64,000 bases of DNA, taken from assembly GCA_951800685.1 (NCBI GenBank), contig CATOJY010000015.1:1-64000 (forward strand), read 5' to 3'. The stretch is from an uncultured Lachnospiraceae bacterium (GTDB lineage: Bacteria; Bacillota; Clostridia; Lachnospirales; Lachnospiraceae). Shown here one piece after another: positions 27,103 to 35,439 of this stretch; position 1 is the first letter of the stretch; every line of letters begins with the position of its first letter. Below the pieces are notes generated by a model. That model was not told where the DNA came from and made no database searches. It worked only from the letters and a program-made list of their open reading frames with translations. Both the position numbers and the translations under genes were made by a program.

Positions 27103-27257
27103 TTTTATATATATTTTGCAGTATAAAAGAGAAGAGACGTGCACGGATTCAGGATGTCGCAAAGTGATATCAAGGAAGAAAATTTGATGTAGAATGACAG
27201 GAAAAGATAAAGACTGCGCATAGAAATGGAAAAGCGATGCGCACAAGGGAGCATGCA

Positions 27258-28079
27258 ATGACACTAGGAGAAAAAATAAATACCCTTAGAATCAAGAGCG
27301 GACTATCCCAGGAAGGTTTCGGAGAGAAGTTGGGGGTATCCAGGCAATCTGTCTCAAAATGGGAAACAGATCAGTCTGTTCCAGAGTTGGATAAGATCGT
27401 GATGATCAGCGAACTATTTGGCGTTAGTACGGATTCTTTGTTAAAAGAGCCAACAGAAGAAACAGGGATGTGGGACAGAACCTTGCGCGTGGAACAGAAG
27501 ACCGAGGAGGGACAGCCACGTGTTGTAGTGAGACAAGGTTTTTCCTTTGAGTATAAAAGCCGGAAAACGTGGAAAGGCCTTCCACTTATACATGTCAATA
27601 TCGGATTTGGAAAATCTGCCAAGGGAGTAATCGCCATAGGGCTTGCCGCGAAAGGAATCGTTGCGATTGGCTTAGCAGGATTGGGCGTGATTACACTGGC
27701 TCCGGTTGGAATCGGCCTGCTCTTATCCATAGGCATGGTGGCGGTCGGCAGTGTCGCGGTGGGCAATTTCGCCTTTGGCATTGTAGCAATGGGAGCAATC
27801 TGTGTGGGGGTATTCTCTATGGGCGCGCTGGCGGTGGGCCAGTTCAGCGTCGGTGCAATGGCGATCGGACAGCAAGTAGCGGTGGGTGATGTGGCGCATG
27901 GCAATATTGCTTTGGGATTCAGCGAGGCATCGGGCGCTGTTTTCCAACAGATTACAGGTAAGCAGGGTGGTTTTGACCCGCAGGATGTATTGCAGGCGAT
28001 TGACGAGAATGTGGCTGACAGCTGGTATCTTTTTAAGCAGTGGATTAAAATGATGATAGGTATCGTGTCAGGGATATAA
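27258..28079 (+). CDS. XRE-family regulator with membrane-like Gly pentad-repeat tail
   Basis: Residues 1-65 are a Cro/C1 helix-turn-helix (LSQEGFGEKLGVSRQSVSKW). After a linker the rest is hydrophobic and built on glycine every fifth residue. From Gly159 to Gly220 I count 13 glycines, all five apart except one step of six, with small or aliphatic residues between them (GSVAVGNFAFGIVAMG). The regularity suggests a solenoid, either a pentapeptide-repeat-like beta-helix or packed membrane hairpins. The ATG at 27258 has AAGGGAG six bases upstream; a 27237 start would add seven residues. Similar HTH-plus-Gly-repeat proteins exist in Clostridia, with no known role that I can name. Confidence 0.72.
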   Translation: MTLGEKINTLRIKSGLSQEGFGEKLGVSRQSVSKWETDQSVPELDKIVMISELFGVSTDSLLKEPTEETGMWDRTLRVEQKTEEGQPRVVVRQGFSFEYKSRKTWKGLPLIHVNIGFGKSAKGVIAIGLAAKGIVAIGLAGLGVITLAPVGIGLLLSIGMVAVGSVAVGNFAFGIVAMGAICVGVFSMGALAVGQFSVGAMAIGQQVAVGDVAHGNIALGFSEASGAVFQQITGKQGGFDPQDVLQAIDENVADSWYLFKQWIKMMIGIVSGI

Positions 28080-28090
28080 TGAAAATAAAA

Positions 28091-28133
28091 GAGAGCTGTC
28101 TGGCAAAGAAGAATTTCTGGCTGGACAGCTCTC
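28091..28133 (+). terminator. Hairpin after the XRE-pentad gene
   Basis: GAGAGCTGTC at 28091-28100 pairs perfectly with GACAGCTCTC at 28124-28133. There is no strong T-run after it, so termination is likely but not certain. Confidence 0.5.
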
Positions 28134-28250
28134 AGTGCTTTGTCTGTTGACAAGTGAATAGGAGCGGGGTATAATCTCAGACAAGAAGTGTACCTAGTAA
28201 TACAAAGTATTATTAAAACAAAATAGTATGGGTAAGGAGACAGGGAAGGA

Positions 28251-28583
28251 ATGCAGGAGAAGTACGAACGGCAGATGAAGAAAGGTGTTTTGGATATGCT
28301 TGTCCTGCAGCTTCTTATGGAGAAGAAGAAGTATGGATATCAGCTTATTATGGAGCTGCGGGAGAAGAGCAGGGATATTTTCTGTCTGAAAGAAGGGACG
28401 CTCTATCCGATTCTTTACCGTCTGGAAGATGAAGGACTCGTGGAAAGCAGATGGTCCGGGGCGGCGCATAAGCAAATTCCACGGAAGTATTATCTTATGA
28501 CGGATAAGGGTAGGCAGACATTGCAGGAAATGCGCCAAAGTTGGAGACAGATTGTGGATGGCGTAGAACGGCTCATGGGATAA
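28251..28583 (+). CDS. PadR-family transcriptional regulator
   Basis: A 110-residue winged-helix protein. GVLDMLVLQLLMEKKKYGYQ and LKEGTLYPILYRLEDEGLVES are the hallmark PadR segments. It is followed by a HAAS-domain membrane protein and a small membrane protein, the usual partners of PadR in Firmicutes. PadR normally represses its own operon until a signal reaches the membrane partner. AAGGAG lies about 11 bases upstream of the ATG. Confidence 0.9.
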   Translation: MQEKYERQMKKGVLDMLVLQLLMEKKKYGYQLIMELREKSRDIFCLKEGTLYPILYRLEDEGLVESRWSGAAHKQIPRKYYLMTDKGRQTLQEMRQSWRQIVDGVERLMG

Positions 28584-28635
28584 TGAAAAAAGACAAAATG
28601 ACGATGATCGGTCATGATAGAAAGGAAAGCCAGAG

Positions 28636-29277
28636 ATGAGTACAGAGAAATATGTCAAGGAAATTGTCAGCAAGCTGAAATGCACGGGAGCAAAGAAGAA
28701 AGAGATCAGGAGTCAATTACTGTCGGATCTTGCGGCCCGTGAGGAGCAGGGAGAAACCTTAGAAGAGATCATGGAAAGCATGGGTTCGCCGCAGGAGATC
28801 GCGGAGGCTTTTCACCAGAATCTTTCCGATGCAGATAGGAAAGCGTATCGCAGAAGCAGAATCGGGTTGATGGCAGGCAGTGCGGTGCTGCTCTTAATAT
28901 TCTTAATGGCCGGGGCGTGGTGGATCATTCCCAAACAGGCAGACATTGGGGATTCTCCTTCACAGGAGGAAATCAGCGCCAGCACAGAGAATGTGATTAG
29001 CTTGCTTGACAGGAACGATTTTGAGGCATTGCAGGATATTTCTCTGGAGAAGATGCAGCCGGTATTGACACAGGAGACGATTGACCGGGCACGGCAGAAT
29101 ATTGCAGACGATTGGGGTGAACTATGTTCCATTGGAAAGATCTATATACAGGGCATGAGGCAGAAAGGGAAATTGATCATCGTGACACAGGTGGATGCGA
29201 TCTATGAAAATGTAAGTGTAGTCTATACGATTTCTTTTGATAAGGATCTGAAGCTGGGAGGGCTGTATATGCGATGA
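28636..29277 (+). CDS. HAAS-domain membrane protein with DUF3887-like C-terminus
   Basis: The N-terminal 70 residues match the HAAS/DUF1700-type helical domain (KEIRSQLLSDLAAREEQGET, then MGSPQEIAEAFHQNL). One membrane helix follows at about 78-96 (GLMAGSAVLLLIFLMAGAWW). The extracellular half resembles DUF3887 (VISLLDRNDFEALQDISLEK), a small cystatin-like fold. It would lie with its N-terminus inside the cell, next to PadR. It starts 52 bases after PadR and overlaps the next gene. Confidence 0.75.
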   Translation: MSTEKYVKEIVSKLKCTGAKKKEIRSQLLSDLAAREEQGETLEEIMESMGSPQEIAEAFHQNLSDADRKAYRRSRIGLMAGSAVLLLIFLMAGAWWIIPKQADIGDSPSQEEISASTENVISLLDRNDFEALQDISLEKMQPVLTQETIDRARQNIADDWGELCSIGKIYIQGMRQKGKLIIVTQVDAIYENVSVVYTISFDKDLKLGGLYMR

Positions 29278-29600
29278 TGGCGGCATTTATGATTTGGGTA
29301 TTTTTGGGCGGTATTATGGTAGTTTATGGAATCTGTGCATTTCGGTCTAAAAAAGCTGTGCCTTTCAGCTTCTGGGCAAATGCGGAAATGTTTAAAGTCA
29401 ACAATGTGAGAGCTTACAACCGGGCGGTGGGAAAGTTGTGGTGTGCTTTTGGCGTTGTGTTTGTGTTGTTGGGACTTCCTCTTCTGGGTGGACAGAATTC
29501 CCCCTATTTTATTATCTCTATTCTGGGCTGTATGGCGGAGGCGGTCGCTGCAATGATTCTATACGTGACGGTGATAGAGAAGAAGTATCGTGTTAGATAG
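29274..29600 (+). CDS. Small membrane protein, DUF3784-like
   Basis: A 108-residue protein with three membrane helices (about 5-22, 58-75, 80-98) and the motif KVNNVRAYNRAVGKLW between the first two, which is seen in DUF3784-type proteins. Its ATG overlaps the previous stop as ATGATGG, so translation is coupled. It is the last gene of the PadR/HAAS module. Confidence 0.65.
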   Translation: MMAAFMIWVFLGGIMVVYGICAFRSKKAVPFSFWANAEMFKVNNVRAYNRAVGKLWCAFGVVFVLLGLPLLGGQNSPYFIISILGCMAEAVAAMILYVTVIEKKYRVR

Positions 29601-29680
29601 GGATCCTAGTGACGGACTTAGAGATGCGGTCCAGGAAATTTGACAGTAACAGTGATGCCAGATGGTAAACAGGTGAACAC

Positions 29681-30442
29681 ATGGAAAAGAAAATGAAAAC
29701 ACCGTTGGTGCAGGAACTGCAGATTGCGGGTCTGTCCTGCAGTTTGTTTCTTCCGAATGACTATTGTTGCACGACAAGACCTTATCCTGTTCTCTATGTC
29801 AATGGGGAGATTCCCATTATAGAAATTCTGACGCAAATGCATAAGGCAGGCATTCCGGCGGATTTTATTCTGCTCTCCATCAGACCGGAGAACTGGAATG
29901 ATGACTTCACGCCGTGGAGTGCACCCCCTTTCCGCAGAGGAGAGGAGGCGCCGCGGGGCAGGGCGCAGACATATATTTTCCGGCTGGTGAGGGAGATCAA
30001 GCCTTATATGGACGCCAGGTACCGTACGAAACCGGAGGCGGAACATACGGCGTTGTTCGGATATTCCCTAGGCGGCCTGACGGCGCTCTATGCGATTTAC
30101 CTGACGGATCAGTTTGGATGGATCGGCAGTTTGTCGGGGTCGCTCTGGTATGATGGGTTTTGCGAATTCATGGAACAGGAGAAACCGATGCGTCTGGATG
30201 GAAATCTGTATCTTTCCCTTGGAAAGAAGGAGAAGTCAAGTAGAAATCCGCGCATGGGTAAGGTGGCAGAATGTACGGAAAAGGCAAGGAATATCCTGGA
30301 GAGACAGTTGGGCAGCACATGTGGGCTGGAGAAATCCGGCCGGCGCAGAGTGGGGGAAGTCTGCCTGGAATGGAATGAAGGCGGTCATTTTCATGAGACA
30401 GCAGAAAGGTTTGTGCGGGCAGTCGCCTGGTGGAGAAAATAA
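29681..30442 (+). CDS. Putative esterase of the alpha/beta-hydrolase fold (Fes/IroE-like)
   Basis: A 253-residue cytoplasmic hydrolase. The nucleophile elbow is GYSLGG with Ser129. GWIGSLSGSLWYDGF follows as in enterochelin-esterase-like proteins, and the late GGHFHET probably supplies the catalytic His. No signal peptide. AGGTG precedes the ATG. It is not in an obvious operon. It could release iron from a siderophore, which fits the feo operon 3 kb upstream, or cleave acyl groups from sugars; the sequence does not decide. Confidence 0.72.
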   Translation: MEKKMKTPLVQELQIAGLSCSLFLPNDYCCTTRPYPVLYVNGEIPIIEILTQMHKAGIPADFILLSIRPENWNDDFTPWSAPPFRRGEEAPRGRAQTYIFRLVREIKPYMDARYRTKPEAEHTALFGYSLGGLTALYAIYLTDQFGWIGSLSGSLWYDGFCEFMEQEKPMRLDGNLYLSLGKKEKSSRNPRMGKVAECTEKARNILERQLGSTCGLEKSGRRRVGEVCLEWNEGGHFHETAERFVRAVAWWRK

Positions 30443-30461
30443 AATTCCAGGCAGCGAAAGA

Positions 30462-31691
30462 TCAATCCTGCCCATACCGGGCCGATTCATACTGCCTGTG
30501 GAGCTCCAGAGCCTCTTTCGTAGGAAGGATTTTGGCGTTAGCCTCAATTTCAGCCGGCGATTCGTAAACAGCCGGCCGGTCCTTGCGGTGGCGCCGGATC
30601 ACTCTGCGGTATTCTCTTCTGATCTTTTCTTTTTCTGATGCAGGGCGTTGTCTTAAGGTTCTGACAATCTTCTGGGGGTTCTCTATGGTATCTTGCAATT
30701 CCTCTACAGTATCTCCATTTTCATCTTTGGCTGTCCGGAAGTCCTGAAAAACAATATAAATTTTCTTCAAGAGGACCAGTGAGAGAAACATCAACATAAT
30801 GGCTGAAGTAATGTAGAAGATGTAATCCAGCCACCATGGCGCTGGCGCCGCATCACCGTATTCTGCGATCAAGGCAGCTATGAAATCTTCGCCGCGGTCC
30901 TCTGTGTTGTTCTCCGGCATGAACTCGGTATATGGAATTTCAAGATCGGAAGTCAGTTCCCGAAGGTCACGATATTGCCGATGGGGAATCGTAAACAGAG
31001 AGGGCAGCGCCAGGATCATAAGCAGGAGCAGATAAATGGCCAGCATGCCGCTTCCGATGCCGTAAATTCTTTTCGAGGGTAGATTGCAGGTTCTTTTGTT
31101 GAGGGATAGATAGCGTTCGCTCTCTGTAACATATTGATACAAAAAAGTGACTACTGTATACAGGACGGCGCTGAACAGCGCCACATTGCATACAGGTGGA
31201 TTATTGACATTGATCGCGATGGCATAGACTCCGGCGAAATAGAACAAAACCGGAAAAGCAGGTTCCTTAAGAATATCAGAAAAGGGCTGGAAGGAAGGAT
31301 CGGCTTCGAATGCTGCTTCCCGGTCCTTTTTCTTTTGCAGCCGCGCAGTGAGCCGGGCCGTAATTACAAATAATGACTCGCAAAGAAGCAGCAAAAGATA
31401 TCCCAAAAACAACAGGCTGCCGCGCAGGGAACCGGCCAGCATCCAGGCCAATAGGCCAGTGGTGGTTAAGATCAGTGCACAAAGCAGCAGGTAAGTAAAA
31501 AGATTTCTGCACCTGTCCGCGGCAAGATCAGTGGCCACGACTGGGAACAGGATGACAAGACATTTCAGGTACAGGTAAGGACCTGCAGTGGTCTGATCCT
31601 GAATGCAGAGAGCGTAGAGCAACGGTATGAGGATGGATAGAATAAGAGTCGTATGGATCCATCCGGCAGATGTTTTGATCAGTTTTCTCAA
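30462..31691 (-). CDS. Hypothetical membrane protein of the MoxR-DUF58 operon
   Basis: A 409-residue protein with about six N-terminal membrane segments, one more near residue 203-222, a short periplasm-like loop, another membrane helix near 280-300 and a basic cytoplasmic tail (RRVIRRHRKDRP). In this position many operons carry a DUF4129/transglutaminase-type membrane protein; no catalytic triad is visible here. I prefer a TTG start at 31691, five bases after GGAGG; the ATG at 31703 has no site and abuts the stop of the DUF58 gene. Confidence 0.6.
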   Translation of the reverse strand: MRKLIKTSAGWIHTTLILSILIPLLYALCIQDQTTAGPYLYLKCLVILFPVVATDLAADRCRNLFTYLLLCALILTTTGLLAWMLAGSLRGSLLFLGYLLLLLCESLFVITARLTARLQKKKDREAAFEADPSFQPFSDILKEPAFPVLFYFAGVYAIAINVNNPPVCNVALFSAVLYTVVTFLYQYVTESERYLSLNKRTCNLPSKRIYGIGSGMLAIYLLLLMILALPSLFTIPHRQYRDLRELTSDLEIPYTEFMPENNTEDRGEDFIAALIAEYGDAAPAPWWLDYIFYITSAIMLMFLSLVLLKKIYIVFQDFRTAKDENGDTVEELQDTIENPQKIVRTLRQRPASEKEKIRREYRRVIRRHRKDRPAVYESPAEIEANAKILPTKEALELHRQYESARYGQD

Positions 31692-31703
31692 GGGAACCTC
31701 CAT

Positions 31704-32837
31704 TTATATATCAGTTACTTCTCTTAATATCAGACGGATATTGCCTGAGGTCTGGACTGGACAGGGTTCCTTGCGCGGGCACGGAACTACCCAGACTGCC
31801 TGCTGTTCCCGGCCGGTAAATGCCTCAATCGCGGAATGATTCTGTATGGCATTTTTGGAAATGAAGATCTTGATCATGTCCTGGGGTAGATCCGCCTGCT
31901 GGTCCAGGCTGTGCAGTAATGCCGGAAGAGGAAGCACTTTGGCATCGGATCTGTGCTCTGCCAGCAGACGTTCTATAGCGGCAAGCTGTTTTTGGCCGCT
32001 TGCCGGAGACAGATAAGTATGCATGATTTGATCTGCATCGCGCGTCCTCGTGATATTTGTACACAATCCAACCTCCATTCCCTGTGTGATCATTTTCTGG
32101 GCCAGCGAGGCGGCAACGGAGATGGCGTCTTCTGTCAGGTATTCGTATTTTAGGATGCCGTTGTCTTCCACATCTAAGAAGAGCAGCACCTTTTCCATAT
32201 GAGTGGATTCGAAAGTATTGACCATCAATTCCCCTGTCCGGGCGCTGGCTTTCCAGTTGATTGTCTTCATAGGATCGGTGACAGTATATTCACGGATCGA
32301 GGAGTAGGCAAAAGGATCTTCATAGAGACGTTTTGCGCACTGTATACTGCCCGTAAGGCGCTGGCAGGTCATTAGGATATCTGTGACATTTGTCCGTGCG
32401 GCATAGACATACAACTGCGTGTCTGCTGGAATCTCTATAGAGAAACGCCGGTGGTAGAGCAGGGAAAAAGCGGTCAGGTAGGATTGACCAATCCGGTAGC
32501 ATCCCCTGCGGGGGCAGTTAAGCGTTAATTTCCGGGTAATGCGCTGATAACCTAGAAGGGCGAAAATATCTCTTTTGTAAGTGAAATCGCTGACGCTGGT
32601 ATTCTCGCAGTCATGGAAAGAGAGTCTTTTGTCCACATGAAAGGCGACCTCCAGAATAGGAAGAACCAACTTCTTACGGTTTTCGATCTGCTCCGTCATT
32701 TCTGCCTGCTCGCCCGCATAGACGAAATCCTGCAGAAAGTCCAAGGTGACGTCCAGACGTTTATTCCAGTGTGCTGCATAATACAGATTCCAGAGAAACG
32801 TTAGCAGTAGGAAACTCAAGAAAAATAAACTGATCAT
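31704..32837 (-). CDS. DUF58 domain protein (vWA-like)
   Basis: Two N-terminal membrane-type segments (ISLFFLSFLLLTFLWNLYY) lead into the DUF58 region, whose signature DPMKTINWKASARTGELMV is clear near residue 190. The vWA-like part follows (LLFLDVEDNG). Length 377. The ATG at 32837 overlaps the stop of the MoxR gene as ATGA; a TTG at 32849 is the other option. DUF58 proteins work with MoxR ATPases in assembling or maturing partner proteins. Confidence 0.85.
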   Translation of the reverse strand: MISLFFLSFLLLTFLWNLYYAAHWNKRLDVTLDFLQDFVYAGEQAEMTEQIENRKKLVLPILEVAFHVDKRLSFHDCENTSVSDFTYKRDIFALLGYQRITRKLTLNCPRRGCYRIGQSYLTAFSLLYHRRFSIEIPADTQLYVYAARTNVTDILMTCQRLTGSIQCAKRLYEDPFAYSSIREYTVTDPMKTINWKASARTGELMVNTFESTHMEKVLLFLDVEDNGILKYEYLTEDAISVAASLAQKMITQGMEVGLCTNITRTRDADQIMHTYLSPASGQKQLAAIERLLAEHRSDAKVLPLPALLHSLDQQADLPQDMIKIFISKNAIQNHSAIEAFTGREQQAVWVVPCPRKEPCPVQTSGNIRLILREVTDI

Positions 32838-33796
32838 GGCCGTGTCCAATCTTCCGTAGGCAGCGGAACGCTGTTCAATAGTCTGTGGATAATTGCTTCC
32901 TTCTGCTGTGCGTAAGCGGTCTCAGAGATCATTCTGTGCGCCAGGACTGGAACGGCAAGTGTCTTGATATCTTCCGGCACAACAAAATTGCGGCCTTGTA
33001 CCATGGCATATCCCTGGGAGGCACGGAGCAGCGCGAGCGTGCCGCGTGGGCTAACGCCCTCTGTGATACTACGCATCCTCGATTCTCCCGAAGAAGAGCC
33101 ATACTTTCTTGTTCCCTGTACAAGACTTACAATATACTTTCTTAAATCCTCGTGCACATGGATCTTACGGCATTCCTGCTGCAAGGCGGCTGCTTCCTGG
33201 ATAGTGCAGACAGGCTGGATGTTCTTAAGAGGCTGGTCGTTGATATAACGGTCTATCATCTGCCGCTCTTCTTCTTCGCTTAGACTGCCCATGCTGATCT
33301 GCATCAGAAAACGGTCCATCTGTGCTTCCGGAAGGGGATAACAGCCCAAAGTTTCCACTGGATTCTGTGTAGCAATCACGAAGAAAGGAACGCCAAGAGA
33401 ACGGGTTGTGCCGTCTACAGTCACCTGGCCTTCTCCCATACATTCCAGAAGGCTGGATTGGGTTCTGGGGGTGGCCCGGTTAATCTCGTCGGCCAGTAGA
33501 ATATTTGTGAATACAGGACCTTCCTTGAAGACAAATGTTCCTTTTTCCTGATTGTAATAGGAAAGACCTGTCACGTCGCTAGGCAGCAAGTCTGGCGTAA
33601 ACTGGATTCTGGTGAAAGAAAAGTCCATGGAGCGGGCCAGCGATTTCGCCAGTACAGTCTTCCCGGTTCCGGGCAGATCCTCCAGAAGAACATGTCCGCC
33701 TGCAGCCAGCGCAGTAAGAAGCAGTTCGGTTATGTGTTCTTTGCCAATGATCACTTTGGAAACATTTTCTTTGATACGGACAAACAAATTGTTCAT
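32834..33796 (-). CDS. MoxR-family AAA+ ATPase
   Basis: AAA+ chaperone-like ATPase of 320 residues, with Walker A LPGTGKTVLAKSL, Walker B LLADEINRA, sensor motif ATQNPVET and the C-terminal lid PRGTLALLRASQGYAM. It is first in a minus-strand operon with DUF58 and a membrane protein; stop and start codons overlap. These systems are linked to stress, envelope and metal-protein maturation, but the target here is unknown. Confidence 0.9.
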   Translation of the reverse strand: MNNLFVRIKENVSKVIIGKEHITELLLTALAAGGHVLLEDLPGTGKTVLAKSLARSMDFSFTRIQFTPDLLPSDVTGLSYYNQEKGTFVFKEGPVFTNILLADEINRATPRTQSSLLECMGEGQVTVDGTTRSLGVPFFVIATQNPVETLGCYPLPEAQMDRFLMQISMGSLSEEEERQMIDRYINDQPLKNIQPVCTIQEAAALQQECRKIHVHEDLRKYIVSLVQGTRKYGSSSGESRMRSITEGVSPRGTLALLRASQGYAMVQGRNFVVPEDIKTLAVPVLAHRMISETAYAQQKEAIIHRLLNSVPLPTEDWTRP

Positions 33797-33839
33797 GGGA
33801 AAAGCCAGCCTTTCTGTAGAAAAACAAGTTATTTTTGTA

Positions 33840-33848
33840 AGTATAGCA
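33840..33848 (-). promoter_or_regulatory. Extended -10 element for the MoxR operon
   Basis: On the minus strand TGCTATACT (TGN plus TATACT) lies 44 bases before the MoxR ATG. No good -35 is seen, as is common with extended -10 promoters. Confidence 0.4.
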
Positions 33849-33963
33849 TAAAAGAAGGAGAAGAGGAGGAAATGTTTTCAAAAACTTTAGTCAAAGAAAT
33901 ATGTGGATGGCACCAGAATATTTTGCGCTGGGGATAAGGACGACTACGTGTGTCAATGGCTGG

Positions 33964-33993
33964 TTGCGTGCAATAAAAAGCATATGATACAAT
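33964..33993 (+). promoter_or_regulatory. Promoter of the metallophosphoesterase gene
   Basis: TTGCGT at 33964-33969 and TGATACAAT (extended -10, box 33988-33993) 18 bases apart. The leader that follows contains a hairpin CGTCTG/CAGACG around 34059-34075. The 33797-34107 gap thus holds the divergent promoters of the MoxR operon and this gene, and no other gene. Confidence 0.45.
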
Positions 33994-34107
33994 AACTCAT
34001 ATTGGCCATATGGACAAGAAGTGCAAAGACGAAAGCGAGAGAACAGGGCTCTAAACGTCTGTCAGGCAGACGAAAGGATACGACGATGCGGAGGCGGCGA
34101 AGTAAAG

Positions 34108-35253
34108 ATGAAGACAATTATACAAAAGATAGAAGCAAGACCGGGACAGCGTATCATAGCCATGAGCGACATACATGGTCATCTGGACAATATGGTACGG
34201 CTGCTTGAAAGGCTGGGGTATGGCGGAGAGGATATACTTGTTCTGGTGGGAGACCTGGTAGATAAGGGCCCCGACAGCCTGCGAACGCTTCGTTATATCA
34301 TGCAGTTGTCGCTGGGGGCGCAGGTGTATGTCTCAGAGGGAAATGTGGATGGCCACCGGCTGGAGGTTCTTTGCGATACGACAGAGGGAAGTGCAGAACG
34401 TTTCCTCGGTTTTATCGACTGGCAGCAGGCTCAGTGGGGCTGTGGACTGCTTTTGGAAATGTTGGCGGAACTGGGGATTTGTGCCGATCAGTTAACCGTA
34501 GACAATGTGGATGCCTGCAGGAAACGGTTGTGGGAGTACTATGCGCCGGAGATTCATTTTCTGCAGAAGCTGCCTACGATTTTGGAGATGGATTCTTATC
34601 TTTTCGTACACGGCGGAATTCCAACTGACGATCTGGAGAAGCTGGCGGGGACAGACAGGCATAACTGGCTGAAAAATGACTGTTTTCTGGAAAAGGGATA
34701 TCGTTTTTCCAAATGTGTAGTGACAGGGCACTGGCCTGTCAGCCTGTACCGTCATGAGGAATCAAACATGAAACCTATTTTTGACTATGACCGCAGGATC
34801 ATCTGTATGGACGGCGGCTGCGGTTTACAGGCAGCTGGACAGCTTAATGCGCTTGTTTTTGCAGATAAAGACGTTCCTATGGAAGAGATCAGAGGGGATT
34901 TCCAAGACGGTCTTCCAGTTCTGACTGCGTTAGACCAACAGGACGGAAAACCGTTTTCTCTGTATATCCAATATCTCGACAGCGAAGTAGAATGGATGGA
35001 GAAGCAGGAAGATATGGTGCTTTGCCGTCAGATAAGCAGTGGAAGAAAGTTGTGGGTGCCTGACTATTTTCTCTACAGAGGAGAGGATGGGATCTGGCGT
35101 GTAGATAATTACAGCGATGCGCAGCTTACAGTAAAACCTGGCGATCGGATTTCTGTTGTGTATCGTAATGCCTACAGCTGTTACGGAAAAATCAACGGGA
35201 TTGCAGGCTGGTATTATGGACGGTGTAGCATGGATGACCCAGCGGCCTTCTGA
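34108..35253 (+). CDS. Metallophosphoesterase (protein phosphatase/ApaH-like)
   Basis: Calcineurin-like phosphoesterase of 381 residues. The five metal-binding motifs are in order: SDIHGH, GDLVDKGPDS, SEGNVDG (where GNH is usual), FVHGG and TGHWPVS. The C-terminal 120 residues beyond the catalytic core are unrecognised. The motif III histidine is replaced: GNVDGH instead of GNHE. The start chosen is the first ATG before KTIIQKIEARPGQR, with GGAGG 13 bases upstream; an upstream ATG at 34021 gives a 29-residue extension with no similarity. A GC-rich hairpin (35243-35263) overlaps the stop codon. Confidence 0.8.
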   Translation: MKTIIQKIEARPGQRIIAMSDIHGHLDNMVRLLERLGYGGEDILVLVGDLVDKGPDSLRTLRYIMQLSLGAQVYVSEGNVDGHRLEVLCDTTEGSAERFLGFIDWQQAQWGCGLLLEMLAELGICADQLTVDNVDACRKRLWEYYAPEIHFLQKLPTILEMDSYLFVHGGIPTDDLEKLAGTDRHNWLKNDCFLEKGYRFSKCVVTGHWPVSLYRHEESNMKPIFDYDRRIICMDGGCGLQAAGQLNALVFADKDVPMEEIRGDFQDGLPVLTALDQQDGKPFSLYIQYLDSEVEWMEKQEDMVLCRQISSGRKLWVPDYFLYRGEDGIWRVDNYSDAQLTVKPGDRISVVYRNAYSCYGKINGIAGWYYGRCSMDDPAAF

Positions 35254-35263
35254 GAGAAGGCCG
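35243..35263 (+). terminator. Possible terminator hairpin at the end of the phosphoesterase gene
   Basis: CGGCCTTCT and AGAAGGCCG form a nine-pair stem with a three-base loop spanning the TGA. No T-run follows, so its role as a terminator is uncertain. Confidence 0.4.
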
Positions 35264-35313
35264 AAGCCATGAAGTTGCATGAGTTGCATGCCGTTTAATT
35301 TAAAAGAGCATAA

Positions 35314-35327
35314 ATTGTATCGACAAT
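35314..35327. promoter_or_regulatory. Palindromic operator candidate A for the TrpA-like operon
   Basis: ATTGTATCGACAAT is an inverted repeat with core TTGT-N4-ACAA. A second copy lies 71 bases downstream. GntR proteins of the HutC/UTRA type bind GT-N4-AC cores, and such a regulator sits at the far end of the operon. Confidence 0.45.
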
Positions 35328-35384
35328 TTTTGTTAAAAATCACCATTGATTATCTAATTGATGTGTGATAAATTTAAAATACAA

Positions 35385-35398
35385 GTTGTATTGACAAC
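35385..35398. promoter_or_regulatory. Palindromic operator candidate B overlapping the -35 box
   Basis: GTTGTATTGACAAC shares TTGTAT-GACAA with copy A. Its right half is the TTGACA (35391-35396) of a promoter whose -10 is TATAGT at 35413-35418, 16 bases on. A bound repressor would hide the -35 box. Confidence 0.5.
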
Positions 35399-35418
35399 AT
35401 GACAATATGATATATAGT
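35391..35418 (+). promoter_or_regulatory. Promoter of the TrpA-like/nucleoside transporter operon
   Basis: TTGACA, 16-base spacer, TATAGT. The predicted transcript begins near 35425, just before AGGAGG at 35427-35432 and the ATG at 35440, giving a very short leader. Confidence 0.55.
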
Positions 35419-35439
35419 ACAAATGTAGGAGGATTTGAT

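Noticed and set aside
27371..28153. 260-residue open frame on the minus strand opposite the XRE gene
   Set aside because: Its Pro/Ala/Thr repeats are the mirror of the Gly pentad codons of the plus-strand gene. No ribosome binding site; the plus-strand reading has a proper HTH domain.
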